This document shows positions 17,871 to 26,160 of a stretch of DNA of 64,000 nucleotides, in pieces. The translations under genes and the position numbers were made by a program. Positions within the stretch are counted from its first letter, which is position 1; every line of letters begins with the position of its first letter. The stretch lies in assembly GCF_009720745.1 (NCBI RefSeq), contig NZ_WNKX01000010.1:62001-126000 (forward strand), written 5' to 3'. The notes under the pieces are model-generated. The model had not been told where the DNA came from, did not search any database, and was given only the letters and a program-made list of their open reading frames with translations. The DNA comes from Massilia eburnea (GTDB lineage: Bacteria > Pseudomonadota > Gammaproteobacteria > Burkholderiales > Burkholderiaceae_D).

Positions 17871-19699
17871 ACTGCTTGACCTTTGCTTTGCTGGATGACG
17901 CGAGCGTCGATCCAGCCACCGGCGCTGGCCGTACTTCCCGCCTCTACACAGGCCATCACGCTACCCTCGCCTGCAGCAATTACGCTGATTGGCCGACGCT
18001 GCTGGAAGGGATGGAGCAGGCGCTCGCCCGCGGGCTGCATGCAGTGCCAGTCCTCAGCTATGAATTGGGCCACCACATTGTTGGCGTGCCTCCGCGCGCT
18101 GCCGGCGACGCGCCGCTGGCCCAGGTGCTGCTGTTCGAACGCTGCGAGGAGCTATCGCAGGAGGACGTCGCGGCATGGCTCGCCGCGCAAGCCGCAGATG
18201 ACGCCGCGCGGAACCCGTCTGGCGCTTGCGCCGCCGGTGTGGCCGGCATCCGCGCCAGCGTCACCGAGGCGCAATTTATGGATGCGATCCAGCGCATCCG
18301 CGACTACATTGCCGCCGGCGACACTTACCAGGTCAACTACACCTACCGCCTGCATTTCGACGCCTTCGGCTCACCGTTCGCGCTCTACCAGCGACTGCGC
18401 GCGCGCCAGCCCGTGCCCTATGGCGCGCTGATCGGCTTTGACGATGGCCGCGCCGTGCTGTCCCTGTCGCCCGAGCTGTTCGTGCGCAAAGACGGGAATA
18501 TTTTGACCGCGCGCCCAATGAAGGGAACCGCACCGGCGGCCGGTGACGAAGCCGAAAACGCGCGCCGCTCCGCCGCGCTGGCGGCGGACCCGAAAAACCG
18601 CGCCGAAAACCTGATGATCGTCGACCTGCTGCGCAACGACATCGGCCGCGTCGCCGCCACCGGCAGCGTGGAAGTACCCAAGCTGTTTGAAGTCACGCGA
18701 TACAGCAGCGTGCTGCAGATGACCTCCACAGTACAAGCCCGCCTGCGCCAAGGGGCCACGCTGCAGGAGATGTTCGCGGCCCTTTACCCCTGCGGCTCCA
18801 TCACCGGCGCCCCCAAGAAGCGCACCATGGAAATCATCGCCGAGCTGGAAGCCGAGCCACGCGGCATCTACACCGGCGCCATCGGCTGGTTCGCCCCTGA
18901 AGGCGATTTCTGCCTGAACGTCCCTATCCGCACGCTCACGCTGCAAGCCCCGCAACACGGCGTGCGCAAGGGCGTCATGGGCGTCGGCGCAGGCATCGTC
19001 TTCGACAGCGAAGCGCACGACGAATTCGCCGAATGCCAGCTGAAGGCCCGCTTCCTGACCGGCTTGTCGAACGACTTCGAACTGTTCGAGACCATGTACG
19101 CCACGCGCGAAGCCGGCCCGCGCCATCTCGAGCGCCACCTGAAGCGGCTCGAATCTTCGGCGCGCTATTTCGGCTTTGCCTGGGATGAAGCGGCCGCCCG
19201 CGCCTACCTCACCCTGGCTTGCCAGGCACTGCCCGCCGGCCAGCCGCACCGTTTGCGCCTCGCGATGAACAGCGCCGGCGCCTTCGCCGTGCAGACGGGT
19301 GCACTGACGCCGCTGCAGGAACCCGTGCAGGTGCAGCTCGCCGACGAATCCACCGACAGCGGCGACCTGTTCCTGCGCCACAAATCCACCATCCGCGAGC
19401 GTTACGACGCTGCGTGGAAAGCCGCCGACGCACAAGGCGCTTTCGACAAGCTGTTTTTCAATGAACGGGGCGAACTGACCGAAGGTGGCCGCAGCAATGT
19501 CTTCATTCGCAAAGACGGCCTGTGGATAACGCCGCCTTTATCTACAGGCATTTTGCCGGGCGTGATGCGTGCCGTGATCCTCGATGCCTGGGGCGCCCAC
19601 GAGCGCATCATCACGCGCGAGATGCTGCTCGCCGCAGAGGAAATCGTGGTGTGCAATTCCCTGCGCGGCGCGGTGCGTGCGGTACTACAGGTCGATTAG
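17867..19699 (+). CDS. pabB: Aminodeoxychorismate synthase component I fused to aminodeoxychorismate lyase (PabB-PabC)
   Basis: Bifunctional enzyme of p-aminobenzoate (folate) synthesis, 610 aa. About residues 120-390 form the chorismate-binding domain: RPMKGT, with the lysine characteristic of PabB, AENLMIVDLLRNDIGR and CGSITGAPKKRTMEI. About residues 395-605 form a class IV PLP aminotransferase/lyase domain (FETMYATREAGPRHLERHL, LTEGGRSNVFI, GILPGVMR). The start is a TTG overlapping the slmA stop; later TTG codons (17876, 17888) are alternatives. A glutamine amidotransferase (PabA) must come from elsewhere. An inverted pair of DnaA-box-like 9-mers lies in the lyase part (19521-19546). The last 15 nt overlap the convergent DUF1428 gene. 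Confidence 0.88.
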   Translation: MNCLTFALLDDASVDPATGAGRTSRLYTGHHATLACSNYADWPTLLEGMEQALARGLHAVPVLSYELGHHIVGVPPRAAGDAPLAQVLLFERCEELSQEDVAAWLAAQAADDAARNPSGACAAGVAGIRASVTEAQFMDAIQRIRDYIAAGDTYQVNYTYRLHFDAFGSPFALYQRLRARQPVPYGALIGFDDGRAVLSLSPELFVRKDGNILTARPMKGTAPAAGDEAENARRSAALAADPKNRAENLMIVDLLRNDIGRVAATGSVEVPKLFEVTRYSSVLQMTSTVQARLRQGATLQEMFAALYPCGSITGAPKKRTMEIIAELEAEPRGIYTGAIGWFAPEGDFCLNVPIRTLTLQAPQHGVRKGVMGVGAGIVFDSEAHDEFAECQLKARFLTGLSNDFELFETMYATREAGPRHLERHLKRLESSARYFGFAWDEAAARAYLTLACQALPAGQPHRLRLAMNSAGAFAVQTGALTPLQEPVQVQLADESTDSGDLFLRHKSTIRERYDAAWKAADAQGAFDKLFFNERGELTEGGRSNVFIRKDGLWITPPLSTGILPGVMRAVILDAWGAHERIITREMLLAAEEIVVCNSLRGAVRAVLQVD

Positions 19700-20044
19700 C
19701 ATCTCAAAGCCGCCGTAGATCAGGCGCTTGCCATCGAAAGGCATCCTGGCGGGGTCCATCATGTCTTTCATGCGCGGGTCAGACATGACCTTCTCGTTAC
19801 AGGAGTCGCGCACTTCCTTCGAGGGATAGATAATCCACGAGAACACAACCACTTCGCCGTCCTCCAGCTTGACCGCCTGCGGGAAGGACGTGTGGACGCC
19901 GACTTTCACATCATCAGCAACGCATTCGCGGTACTGAATGGCGCCATACTCGCGCCACACCTTGGCGCACTGGCGCGACATTTCCAGGTATGCATCCATG
20001 TTCTTGCTGGGAACCGGCAAGATGAATCCATCAACATAAGGCAT
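19685..20044 (-). CDS. DUF1428 domain-containing protein
   Basis: A 119-aa soluble protein of the DUF1428 family (ferredoxin-like dimeric fold), beginning MPYVDGFILPVP and containing FSWIIYPSKEVRD and DPRM. The start is preceded by GGAGG at good spacing. Its function is unknown. It could be co-transcribed with the GlxA-type regulator upstream (32 nt gap). It overlaps the end of pabB by 15 nt. Confidence 0.85.
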   Translation of the reverse strand: MPYVDGFILPVPSKNMDAYLEMSRQCAKVWREYGAIQYRECVADDVKVGVHTSFPQAVKLEDGEVVVFSWIIYPSKEVRDSCNEKVMSDPRMKDMMDPARMPFDGKRLIYGGFEMLIDL

Positions 20045-20076
20045 GGCAACCTCCAGTTGGAAAAGGAGCTACCAGC

Positions 20077-21051
20077 TTATGCCGCACGATTGGCGGTGAC
20101 AAGGAAAGCGCGGCGATACGCGCCCGGCGTGGTTGCGGCAACGCGCCTGAAATGATGGCGCAGCGATTCTTCAGAGCCGAATCCGGCCCGCTCAGCCACC
20201 TGGGCCAGAGCAATATCGGGCGACTCCAGCAAATCCTTGGCGATGGCCACGCGCTCGCGCACCAGCCATTCGACCGGCCCCATGCCGGTAGCATCCTGGA
20301 ATTGGCGCTGCAGCGTGCGCGGGCTCATGGCCGCGCGTTCGGCCATGCTGGCCACGGTGTGCGGCTCGGCCGGGTGGCTGCGCAGCCAGTCCATCAGGCG
20401 CGAAAGCCGGCCCTGCTCATCATGCGCCATGGGGCGCGGCAGGAATTGCGCCTGGCCGCCTTCGCGGTGCGGCGCGACCACCAGCCGCTGCGCCACCATA
20501 TTGCCCACCCGCGCGCCGTAATCACGCCGCACCAGGTGCAGCAGCATATCCAGCCCTGCAGCCGAACCTGCAGAGGTAATCACCTGGCCTTCGTCGACAT
20601 ACAAGTCGTCCGCCAGCACCTGCACCCGCGGATAGCGCCGCTGCAAGCGTTCGACATAGCGCCAGTGGGTCGTCGCGCGCAGGCCATCCAGGATTCCCGC
20701 CGCGGCCAGGATGAAGACGCCGGAGCAGATGGTGCACAGGCGGGCGCCACGCGCGTGGGCGGCGCGGATCTGCGCCAGCAGGGCTGCCGGCGGCTCTTCG
20801 TCGGCATCGCGCCAGCCGGGGATGACGATGGTATCCGCCCGCTCAAGCAGCGACGGATCGTAAGGCGCCTGCACCATGATGCCGCCCGCCGCGCGGATCG
20901 GACCTGGTTCAACGGCGCAGACGGCGAAGTCGTACCAGTCCACGCCCAGTTCCGGGCGCTCCAGGGCAAACAATTCGACGGTGCAGCCGAATTCGAAAGT
21001 GCACAGGCCGTCGTAGGTCAGCGCCACGACCAGATGTTTTTTCGCGCTCAT
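20077..21051 (-). CDS. GlxA/FtrA-type transcriptional regulator (DJ-1/PfpI domain plus AraC HTH)
   Basis: A 324-aa regulator. About residues 8-175 form a DJ-1/PfpI (class I glutamine amidotransferase-like) sensor domain with the nucleophile-elbow sequence TICSGVFILA. About residues 220-320 form an AraC-type DNA-binding domain (SMAERAAMSPRTLQRQF, then a second HTH LAQVAERAGFGSEESLRHHF). This architecture matches FtrA/GlxA regulators. The divergent rhodanese gene begins 98 nt away, and regulator-rhodanese pairs of this kind are common, so the rhodanese is a likely target. Confidence 0.85.
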   Translation of the reverse strand: MSAKKHLVVALTYDGLCTFEFGCTVELFALERPELGVDWYDFAVCAVEPGPIRAAGGIMVQAPYDPSLLERADTIVIPGWRDADEEPPAALLAQIRAAHARGARLCTICSGVFILAAAGILDGLRATTHWRYVERLQRRYPRVQVLADDLYVDEGQVITSAGSAAGLDMLLHLVRRDYGARVGNMVAQRLVVAPHREGGQAQFLPRPMAHDEQGRLSRLMDWLRSHPAEPHTVASMAERAAMSPRTLQRQFQDATGMGPVEWLVRERVAIAKDLLESPDIALAQVAERAGFGSEESLRHHFRRVAATTPGAYRRAFLVTANRAA

Positions 21052-21148
21052 GGCGTAATCTTAACGCATTATGGCATTCGCGCCACTGCCGGGCTTTCGG
21101 TTGCAGGCCGAAAATGGAGCCACTTTCAACCGCTACAGGAGAATTGAG

Positions 21149-21544
21149 ATGCCATCCATCGTCACCGAAGTCGCCGCCGCCCAGAGCGCCGAAGCCCTCG
21201 CCCATTTCGACGCTTCGCTGCGTTTTGAAACGGATTGCTGGGATGTCCACAGCGTGATGGGCACGGCCCAGCAGGATTTCGTACTGCTGGACGTGCGGGG
21301 AACGGAGAAATACGCAGCCGGCCACGTGCCAGGCGCGGTGGACCTGGCGCACCGCAAGATTATCGGCTCCAAACTCGAGGAATACCCGATGGATACCCTG
21401 TTCGTCACTTATTGCGCCGGCCCGCACTGCAACGGCGCGGCGCGCGCGGCGATCCGCCTGGCGAAACTGGGCCGGCCGGTAAAAATCATGACCGGCGGGA
21501 TCACCGGCTGGCTGGACGAGGGTTTTGACCTCGCCCGGGCGTGA
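21149..21544 (+). CDS. Rhodanese-like domain protein
   Basis: Single-domain rhodanese of 131 aa, a sulfurtransferase-type fold. FVLLDVRG and YAAGHVPGA are the conserved N-terminal motifs; the presumed catalytic cysteine is in FVTYCAGPHCNGA. The loop CAGPHCN is not a standard CRxGxR/T loop, so specificity may differ. AGGAG is 8 nt before the ATG at 21149. It ends directly against the convergent glutathione peroxidase gene with no spacer. Confidence 0.83.
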   Translation: MPSIVTEVAAAQSAEALAHFDASLRFETDCWDVHSVMGTAQQDFVLLDVRGTEKYAAGHVPGAVDLAHRKIIGSKLEEYPMDTLFVTYCAGPHCNGAARAAIRLAKLGRPVKIMTGGITGWLDEGFDLARA

Positions 21545-22150
21545 TCAGCCGCCGAGGGCCTTCTCGAGCGCGTCAACCATGACCTTGTCATCCGGTTTGA
21601 CCTTGCTCGGGAAGCTCTCAACTACATTGCCCTTGCGGTCGATCAGGTATTTGTGGAAGTTCCAGGCCGGCGCCTTGCCGGTCGCCTTGATCAGCCTTGC
21701 ATAGAACGGGTTCGGTGCATCGCCCGACACCACCGACTTGGCGAACATCGGGAATTTCACCCCATAGGTGTTGTAGCAGAGGTCAGCGATCTCCTTACTG
21801 CTGCCCGGCTCCTGCTTGCCGAAATCATTCGAGGGGAAACCCAGCACGACCAATCCCTTTCCGGAATATTTCGCATACACTTCTTCCAGTCCTTTGTACT
21901 GCGGGGTATAGCCGCAATAGCTTGCCGTGTTGACGACCAGGATCACCTTGCCGGCGTATTGGCACAGGTCCTGCGGTGCATCGTCCTGCAGGCGGTTGAA
22001 GGACTGTTTCAGGATGGCGGGGCAGTTGGCAGCCGGCGCGTTGGCGGCGGCTGCAGCTGCAGGTTGCGCGGCGGGTGCCTGTGCGAAGGCAGCGGCAGCG
22101 CTCAGGCTCAGCGCAGTCAGCGCTGCAAACTTGGTGAGGATAGATGGCAT
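21545..22150 (-). CDS. Glutathione peroxidase family protein, exported
   Basis: Thiol peroxidase of the glutathione peroxidase family, 201 aa, reducing hydroperoxides. It has a signal peptide (MPSILTKFAALTALSLSAAAAFA) followed by an Ala/Pro-rich linker of about 20 residues, so it should be periplasmic, unlike most bacterial homologues. The peroxidatic Cys is near residue 79 (NTASYCGYTPQY), the Gln is in GFPSNDFGKQEPGS and the Trp is in PAWNFHKYLI. GGAAGAG lies 8 nt before the start. Confidence 0.87.
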   Translation of the reverse strand: MPSILTKFAALTALSLSAAAAFAQAPAAQPAAAAAANAPAANCPAILKQSFNRLQDDAPQDLCQYAGKVILVVNTASYCGYTPQYKGLEEVYAKYSGKGLVVLGFPSNDFGKQEPGSSKEIADLCYNTYGVKFPMFAKSVVSGDAPNPFYARLIKATGKAPAWNFHKYLIDRKGNVVESFPSKVKPDDKVMVDALEKALGG

Positions 22151-22187
22151 GGGTAGTCTCTTCCGTAACATTCGGTTTTCTGATTGT

Positions 22188-23174
22188 ATGACAATTGCAG
22201 GCTGCACGTTGGCCCTGGCCGCCACGGCGCAAGCCACGGCGGCAGCTGCACCACCGCCGCTGCCGGCGATGAAAACGCAGCAGGTATCGATCTCCGGCTT
22301 GTCGTCGGGCGCCTTCATGGCGGTGCAGTACGAGGTGGCGTATTCCCGCAGCCTGGTTGGCGCGGGAATCATCGCCGGCGGCAGCTATTACTGCGCACAG
22401 GGCAATATGATGGCGGCCATCGGCAGCTGCAAAGGCGCCGATGTCGCCGAACTGGCAGCGCTGACGCGCAAGCGCGCTGAAGCCGGCCAGGTAGACCCGG
22501 TCTCCGGACTGGCCACGCATCGCGTGTGGATGTTCTCCGGGACCCTCGACAAACTGGTACCACCGGCTTCGATGGCCGACCTGGCGAAATACTACGCGGC
22601 CTTCATTCCCGCCTCCCAGGTCGAATTCAAGAGCGACCTGGCCGCCGGCCACGCCATGCCGACCGACGGCTTCGGCAACAAGTGCGACGCGCTGGCCACG
22701 CCATTCATCAGCAATTGCGGTTTCGACGCGGCAGGCAGCCTGCTGCAGTGGATTTACGGCCCCCTGAAGGCGCGCGGCGACAACGCGGCCCCTGCCGGCA
22801 AGCTGCAGGAATTCGACCAGTCCGAATTCCTGCCCTCCCCCACCTCGCACGGCATGGCGAGCACCGGCTATGTCTACATTCCGCCGGGCTGCGAGAAAGG
22901 CGGCGCCGGCTGCAAGCTGCATATCGCACTGCACGGCTGCATGCAGGATATCGGCAACCTCAAAGATACCTATGCGCTGCACGCCGGTTACAACGCCTGG
23001 GCCGATACGAACCGCATCGTGGTGCTCTATCCGCAAGCTGCAGCGCTGTCGCCCATGCCTAATCCAAAAGCATGCTGGGACTGGTGGGGTTATGACGATC
23101 CGGATTATTCGGTGCAGAACGGCCGCCAGCTGCGGGCCATCAAGCGGATGGCTGACCGCCTGACGGGAGCGTAA
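22188..23174 (+). CDS. PHB-depolymerase-like secreted esterase
   Basis: A 328-aa protein of the polyhydroxybutyrate depolymerase family with a hydrophobic leader. The serine nucleophile is in SISGLSSGAFMAVQ, HIALHGCMQDIGN is a second family motif, and cysteines are abundant (CAQG, GSCKGAD, NCGF, PPGC), consistent with disulfides in an exported protein. The start is uncertain: the ATG at 22188 gives a leader without basic residues, while the ATG at 22149 adds RNIR but overlaps the glutathione peroxidase start codon. The 3' end overlaps the histidine kinase gene by 35 nt. Confidence 0.78.
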   Translation: MTIAGCTLALAATAQATAAAAPPPLPAMKTQQVSISGLSSGAFMAVQYEVAYSRSLVGAGIIAGGSYYCAQGNMMAAIGSCKGADVAELAALTRKRAEAGQVDPVSGLATHRVWMFSGTLDKLVPPASMADLAKYYAAFIPASQVEFKSDLAAGHAMPTDGFGNKCDALATPFISNCGFDAAGSLLQWIYGPLKARGDNAAPAGKLQEFDQSEFLPSPTSHGMASTGYVYIPPGCEKGGAGCKLHIALHGCMQDIGNLKDTYALHAGYNAWADTNRIVVLYPQAAALSPMPNPKACWDWWGYDDPDYSVQNGRQLRAIKRMADRLTGA

Positions 23175-24138
23175 CCCGGAAGCAGGCGCCGTGCTCACCA
23201 TTCGGCAGGCATTCGACCTCGCCGCCGTGGCGGCGGGCGATCTGGCGTACCAGCGAGAGGCCAAGGCCGACACTGCCGGCTTTCTCCGAAGCGCCTGGCA
23301 GGCGGTAGAACGGCTCGAAGATCCGTTCGCGCTCCGCCGCCGGCACGCCAGGTCCCCGGTCGCAGACCTCGAGCAAGGTGCCTCCGGACGTGCTGGCCAG
23401 GACCACGCTGACGTCCGCATCGCCGCCGTGGCGCCGCGCATTCTCCAGCAGGTTGCGCACCATGCGGCGCAGCAGCGTAGCGTCCCCCTGCAGCGTCTGG
23501 GCCACGCCGTCGAGAACGGCGCCGGCGCGCGCGCATTCCTCGGCGACGATGCCGGTGAAATCAACGTCTTCCCGCATGGCGCCTTCCAGCGGCACCGCGT
23601 CCAGGCGGCTGGCCAGCAGCACTTCGTCGATCAATTGGTCCAGTTCCGAGATATTGCGCGCCAGTTCCTGGCGAATCGCCGGGCCGGCTGTATCCTGCAG
23701 CAGCTCCACGGCCATGCGGATGCGTGCCAACGGCGAGCGCAGTTCGTGCGAGGCATTGGCCAGCAGCGACTTTTGCGCGCCTACCAGCGCCTCAATGCGC
23801 GCCGCTGAATCATTGAAACTGGCCGCAAGCTGCGCCACCTCATCCCTGCCCTGGACCTGCACGCGCGCTGACAAGTCGCCGCGGCCCCAGGCTTGCACGC
23901 TGGACTGCAGGTTCTCGAGCCTGCGGGTGATGCGCCGTACGACGGGATAAGCGCCGGCCGCAATCACGACCGCAATCATCACCAGTAAAACAATCACCGC
24001 CATGGAAGCATTGCGCGGCATATGCCTCGGCGGCGCGATCCAGAAGTGCAGATAGCCGAACAGCAGCACCGACAGTACGATGCAGGCCAGCAGCGTGGCG
24101 TAGATGCGCGCGTACATGCGGGAGCCGAAATTAAGCAT
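23140..24138 (-). CDS. Sensor histidine kinase (CpxA-like) with very short periplasmic loop
   Basis: Membrane-bound kinase of 332 aa. TM1 is at about residues 12-32 and TM2 at about 46-64, with only about 13 residues between; a HAMP domain follows at about 65-120. The phosphorylated His is near 131 (NASHELRSP). The N-box is NLLENARRHG and the G-boxes are DRGPGVP and GSVGLGLSLV. It overlaps the response regulator gene by 8 nt and should phosphorylate it. Its position after a CpxP-like gene and a CpxR-type box suggests a Cpx-like role. Confidence 0.88.
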   Translation of the reverse strand: MLNFGSRMYARIYATLLACIVLSVLLFGYLHFWIAPPRHMPRNASMAVIVLLVMIAVVIAAGAYPVVRRITRRLENLQSSVQAWGRGDLSARVQVQGRDEVAQLAASFNDSAARIEALVGAQKSLLANASHELRSPLARIRMAVELLQDTAGPAIRQELARNISELDQLIDEVLLASRLDAVPLEGAMREDVDFTGIVAEECARAGAVLDGVAQTLQGDATLLRRMVRNLLENARRHGGDADVSVVLASTSGGTLLEVCDRGPGVPAAERERIFEPFYRLPGASEKAGSVGLGLSLVRQIARRHGGEVECLPNGEHGACFRVTLPSGGQPSA

Positions 24139-24862
24139 CCTGCACCTTCGCAAAGACATACCCAGCACCGCGCACCGTGATGATGCGGCGCGGCGACTTG
24201 GGATCGTCTTCGATAATTGCGCGAAGGCGGCCCACATGCACGTCGATCGAGCGGTCGAAGGGCTCCAAGGTGCCGCCGTTGAGGGCTTCCAGCAGTTGTT
24301 CGCGCGACAGCACGCGGCCGGCGCGCTGGGCGAAGGCCATCAGCAGGTCGAACTGGTAGGCGGTCATCGGCCGCTCGGCGCCGTCCACGCGCACGACGCG
24401 CGCGCCGGGATTGATTTCGAGCCGGCCGAAGTGCAGCGCCGGCTCGGCGGCCGCCGCGCTGCCTGCATCGGCCAGCGTTGGGCGGCGCAGGAGGGCCCGC
24501 AGGCGGGCCAGCAGTTCGCGCGGCTCGAAAGGCTTGGGCAAGTAGTCATCGGCCCCCAGTTCCAGGCCGATGACGCGGTCAAGCGGATCCCCCTTGGCCG
24601 TCAGCATCAGCACCGGAAGGCTGCGCAGGGGCTGCGGCATCGCACGCAGGCGGCGGCAGACTTCCAGGCCATCGACGTCGGGCAGCATCAGGTCCAGGAT
24701 CAGCGCGGCATAGTTTCCCGGCGCAGCCTGTGCCAGCCTATCCAGCCCGGCCTGCGCGGTGCCGGCATGCTCCACGCGCAGGCCATTCTGGGCCAGGTAG
24801 GTTTCGACCATCGCCGCCAGACGCTGGTCGTCGTCGATGATGAGGATAAGGGGTTTGGACAT
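24131..24862 (-). CDS. OmpR-family response regulator (CpxR-like)
   Basis: A 243-aa response regulator. The receiver domain has the acidic pair DDD at 10-12, the phospho-acceptor Asp57 (LILDLMLPD) and K near 107 (KPFEPREL). The C-terminal winged helix ends with RAIIEDDPKSPRRIITVRG. I chose the ATG at 24862 (MSKPLILI), which matches the family start. It lies 15 nt after the CpxP-like gene and overlaps the kinase gene. Two CpxR-type boxes upstream of the operon suggest autoregulation. Confidence 0.9.
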   Translation of the reverse strand: MSKPLILIIDDDQRLAAMVETYLAQNGLRVEHAGTAQAGLDRLAQAAPGNYAALILDLMLPDVDGLEVCRRLRAMPQPLRSLPVLMLTAKGDPLDRVIGLELGADDYLPKPFEPRELLARLRALLRRPTLADAGSAAAAEPALHFGRLEINPGARVVRVDGAERPMTAYQFDLLMAFAQRAGRVLSREQLLEALNGGTLEPFDRSIDVHVGRLRAIIEDDPKSPRRIITVRGAGYVFAKVQDA

Positions 24863-24877
24863 GGCCAAGACTATAAC

Positions 24878-25363
24878 TTAATGGCTCCCCATATGGCTTC
24901 CCATGTGGCTTGCCGCCATCATATGCAGCGCGCCGTTGAACTTGGCGCGCTGCTCCGGCGTCAGGACCTCGGCAGCATCCATCGCGGCAGCCATCACGCG
25001 GCGCGACACCTGGTCCATTTTCTTCATATGGTCAGCGCGCAGGCTTTCCAGTGCGGCGCGGTCGATCGACGGTTGCGCCAGCAGCTTGGTCATGGCCTCA
25101 TGCCCTTCCTGCAATTGCTGGTGGAGCGGCTTGACGTCGTTAAAGCAGGCCTTGGCGATTTCCGCCACGCGCGATTTCTGGGCGGCTGTGCCATCGGGCA
25201 GGATGTGCTCCACCATCATTTCAATGTGCTTGTCCGCTTGGGCGGCATCCATCGTCCATGGGCTATGGCCGTGCCCATGCGGTTCGTGGCCGGAGCCGGC
25301 GGCAAACGCGCTGCCTCCCAGGGCGGCGACAGCCACAGCGATTGCGATCCAGGTCTTCTTCAT
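24878..25363 (-). CDS. Spy/CpxP-like periplasmic stress protein
   Basis: A 161-aa periplasmic protein of the LTxxQ (Spy/CpxP) family. It has a signal peptide (MKKTWIAIAVAVAALGGSAFA) and a helical His-rich, Met-rich body with the LTPEQRAKF motif near the C-terminus. The HGHGH segment after the signal peptide and the tail MAASHMGSHMGSH might bind metal. AAAGGAG lies at ideal distance before 25363. Family members act as ATP-independent chaperones or as negative regulators of Cpx sensors. It is the first gene of the operon with the two-component system. Confidence 0.85.
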   Translation of the reverse strand: MKKTWIAIAVAVAALGGSAFAAGSGHEPHGHGHSPWTMDAAQADKHIEMMVEHILPDGTAAQKSRVAEIAKACFNDVKPLHQQLQEGHEAMTKLLAQPSIDRAALESLRADHMKKMDQVSRRVMAAAMDAAEVLTPEQRAKFNGALHMMAASHMGSHMGSH

Positions 25364-25431
25364 GACATCTCCTTTCGGTTGGTTGGTATGACCACTGTAG
25401 GGAGCAGGCATGTCGCTTCTATGCGCGCTGC

Positions 25432-25473
25432 GTAAAGTTTTGTAAATCTGCGACAAATGTAAGGGTTTGTAAT
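25432..25473. promoter_or_regulatory. Tandem CpxR-type boxes
   Basis: A perfect GTAAA-N5-GTAAA (25432-25446), the CpxR consensus of enterobacteria, is followed by an imperfect copy GTAAG-N5-GTAAT (25459-25473). The perfect box lies 69 nt upstream of the CpxP-like gene and about 120 nt upstream of the first small secreted protein on the other strand, so it could control both directions. Confidence 0.6.
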
Positions 25474-25567
25474 GACCGTCAACATACTGCTGAGTGAACC
25501 CGTTTTTTGCTCAGTGACACAGGAAACAGTGCGCTACAAAAGATCAACTAACCGTGAGGATTTAAAA

Positions 25568-25753
25568 ATGAAAAAAGTCATCGCAACCATGATCGTCGGT
25601 CTGTTCGCAAGCGCCGCATTCGCACAACAAACTCCTGCCCCGGCTGCACCAGCTGTCCCGGAAGTAAAGGCTGAAGTCAAAGCTGAAGTTAAAGCTGAAG
25701 TCAAACAAGAAGTGAAGCAGGAAGCGCAGAAGCCTGCCTCGGAAAAGAAGTAA
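25568..25753 (+). CDS. Small secreted Lys/Glu/Ala-rich protein (paralogue 1)
   Basis: A 61-aa protein: signal peptide MKKVIATMIVGLFASAAFA, then a mature part of about 42 residues with a Pro/Ala linker followed by the four-residue repeat KAEV, continuing as KQEV. GAGGA lies 8 nt before the ATG. It is unlike any enzyme and is probably disordered or helical. It resembles E. coli Asr (acid-shock periplasmic protein) in architecture and composition, though it is more acidic and lacks His. It is the first of three tandem paralogues. Confidence 0.75.
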   Translation: MKKVIATMIVGLFASAAFAQQTPAPAAPAVPEVKAEVKAEVKAEVKQEVKQEAQKPASEKK

Positions 25754-25804
25754 TCACTAATTAGCTAAACGATTTATACACTTTTACTGAAGGACACACA
25801 CATC

Positions 25805-26113
25805 ATGAAAAAAACCATCGCTACCCTGATCGCCGGCCTGTTCGCTACCGCTGCATTCGCTACCACCCCAGCCGCACCTGTGACCACGCCAGCGCCGGCT
25901 GCAGCTCCTGCGGCAGCAGCTGCGGCCGCCAGCACCAGCGCCAAGGCTGAAGCCAAGGTAGAAGCGAAAGCTGATGCGAAGGTCGAAAAGAAGACCGAGC
26001 ACAAAGGCACGCACAAGAAAGTGGAAAAGTCCGCTGAAACCAAAACCGAAGTGAAGGCGAGCCCGGCCCCGACCACGGCCGCGGCGCCTGCACCGGCTCC
26101 AGCTGCCAAGTAA
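25805..26113 (+). CDS. Small secreted Ala/Lys/Pro-rich protein (paralogue 2, Asr-like)
   Basis: A 102-aa protein: signal peptide MKKTIATLIAGLFATAAFA, an Ala/Pro/Thr-rich linker (about 20-42), a charged middle of KAEAK/KVEAK repeats, a small HKGTHKK basic patch and an Ala/Pro tail. A GAAGGA site precedes the ATG. The first 60 bp are almost identical to paralogue 3, so they are recent tandem duplicates. Composition suggests an intrinsically disordered periplasmic protein like Asr. Confidence 0.78.
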   Translation: MKKTIATLIAGLFATAAFATTPAAPVTTPAPAAAPAAAAAAASTSAKAEAKVEAKADAKVEKKTEHKGTHKKVEKSAETKTEVKASPAPTTAAAPAPAPAAK

Positions 26114-26160
26114 TCACCGATTTATCACGCAACCGACAACTCTCTAAAAGGACATACATC

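Noticed and set aside
19521..19546. The DnaA-box pair in pabB as an origin
   Set aside because: It is inside a conserved coding region (LWITPPLST), has one arm mismatch and no AT-rich unwinding element. It is counted only as a member of the dyad pattern.
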